From assembly GCA_025774205.1 (NCBI GenBank), contig JALGWK010000141.1:1-12499 (forward strand): a stretch of 12,499 bases of DNA, in the 5' to 3' direction. Within the stretch, counting starts at the first letter, position 1. Each line of letters starts with the position of its first letter. Position numbers and translations under genes: made by a program. Shown piece after piece: positions 12,427-12,499 of the stretch. The notes beneath the pieces were generated by a model. It was given only the letters and a program-made list of their open reading frames with translations, was not told the origin of the DNA and made no database searches. The DNA is from a bacterium. GTDB lineage: Bacteria; Blakebacterota; Blakebacteria; Blakebacterales; Blakebacteraceae.

Positions 12427-12499
12427 ATGATACCTCGAGATGAGATCGTCAGCTGGCTCAGGGAGACCGATCCCTCACGACTCGATTCACTGTGGTCTG
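12427..12499 (+). CDS. hydE: Probable [FeFe] hydrogenase maturase HydE, 5' end only
   Basis: Only 24 codons are visible: MIPRDEIVSWLRETDPSRLD and four more residues. An AGGA nine bases upstream supports the ATG. A start of the form R-D/E-E-I-x3-L-x-E-x-D-P-x2-L is typical of HydE and related BioB-like radical SAM proteins, and a position 51 bases after a [FeFe] hydrogenase gene fits a maturase. The radical SAM CxxxCxxC motif lies beyond the edge, so the call rests on a short N-terminus and context. A competing 15-codon ORF from the ATG at 12396 has no protein-like features. Confidence 0.5.
   Translation, partial: MIPRDEIVSWLRETDPSRLDSLWS

Noticed and set aside
1-12499. CRISPR arrays, tRNA or rRNA genes, insertion sequences
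   Set aside because: I saw no regularly spaced repeats, cloverleaf-like or rRNA-like stretches, transposase motifs or terminal inverted repeats.

Overview
The window is a GC-rich stretch from a strictly anaerobic, diderm (Gram-negative type) bacterium. That follows from a membrane complex with periplasmic-type c hemes, an oxygen-sensitive [FeFe] hydrogenase and sigma-54 control. The gene content resembles Desulfovibrio-like Desulfobacterota (the Hmc complex and Hnd hydrogenase are best known there), but the sequence alone does not fix the phylum.

Left half, minus strand (about 6010 down to 1): one tightly packed operon. In transcription order it holds a small NifX-like protein (5711-6010), an HmcF-like iron-sulfur/CCG protein split by a frameshift (4337-5697), an HmcE/NarI-like cytochrome b subunit (3624-4331), an HmcB-like four-cluster ferredoxin with a C-terminal anchor (2857-3627), a fusion of an NrfD/HmcC membrane subunit to a six-heme cytochrome c (915-2864), and a PAS histidine kinase that runs off the left edge (1-897). 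Together they look like a rearranged Hmc-type transmembrane redox complex with its own sensor.

Centre: a PAS-AAA-Fis sigma-54 activator (6215-7579, minus). It is flanked by two good -24/-12 promoters. One points left into the hmc-like operon (6057-6071) and has two upstream 18-bp dyads 33 bp apart (6163-6180 and 6196-6213). The other points right (7676-7692) towards a 31-codon membrane microprotein (7748-7843), a conserved-looking protein of unknown function with a frameshift (7976-8517), and then the hydrogenase genes.

Right half, plus strand: a natural NuoE-NuoF (HndA-HndC) fusion, now cut in two by a perfect 71-bp tandem duplication (8684-10437). It is followed by a multi-cluster [FeFe] hydrogenase catalytic subunit (10447-12375) and the first 24 codons of what is probably the maturase HydE (12427-edge). 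The two halves plausibly form one hydrogen-linked regulon: a cytosolic NAD(P)-linked [FeFe] hydrogenase plus a membrane conduit joining cytosolic iron-sulfur/thiol chemistry, the quinone or membrane level and periplasmic cytochromes.

Several genes carry lesions: a 71-bp duplication, two or three frameshifts, and a short in-frame gap in the AAA+ domain. Either the locus is decaying or the assembly is imperfect here, and the sequence alone cannot decide between these.
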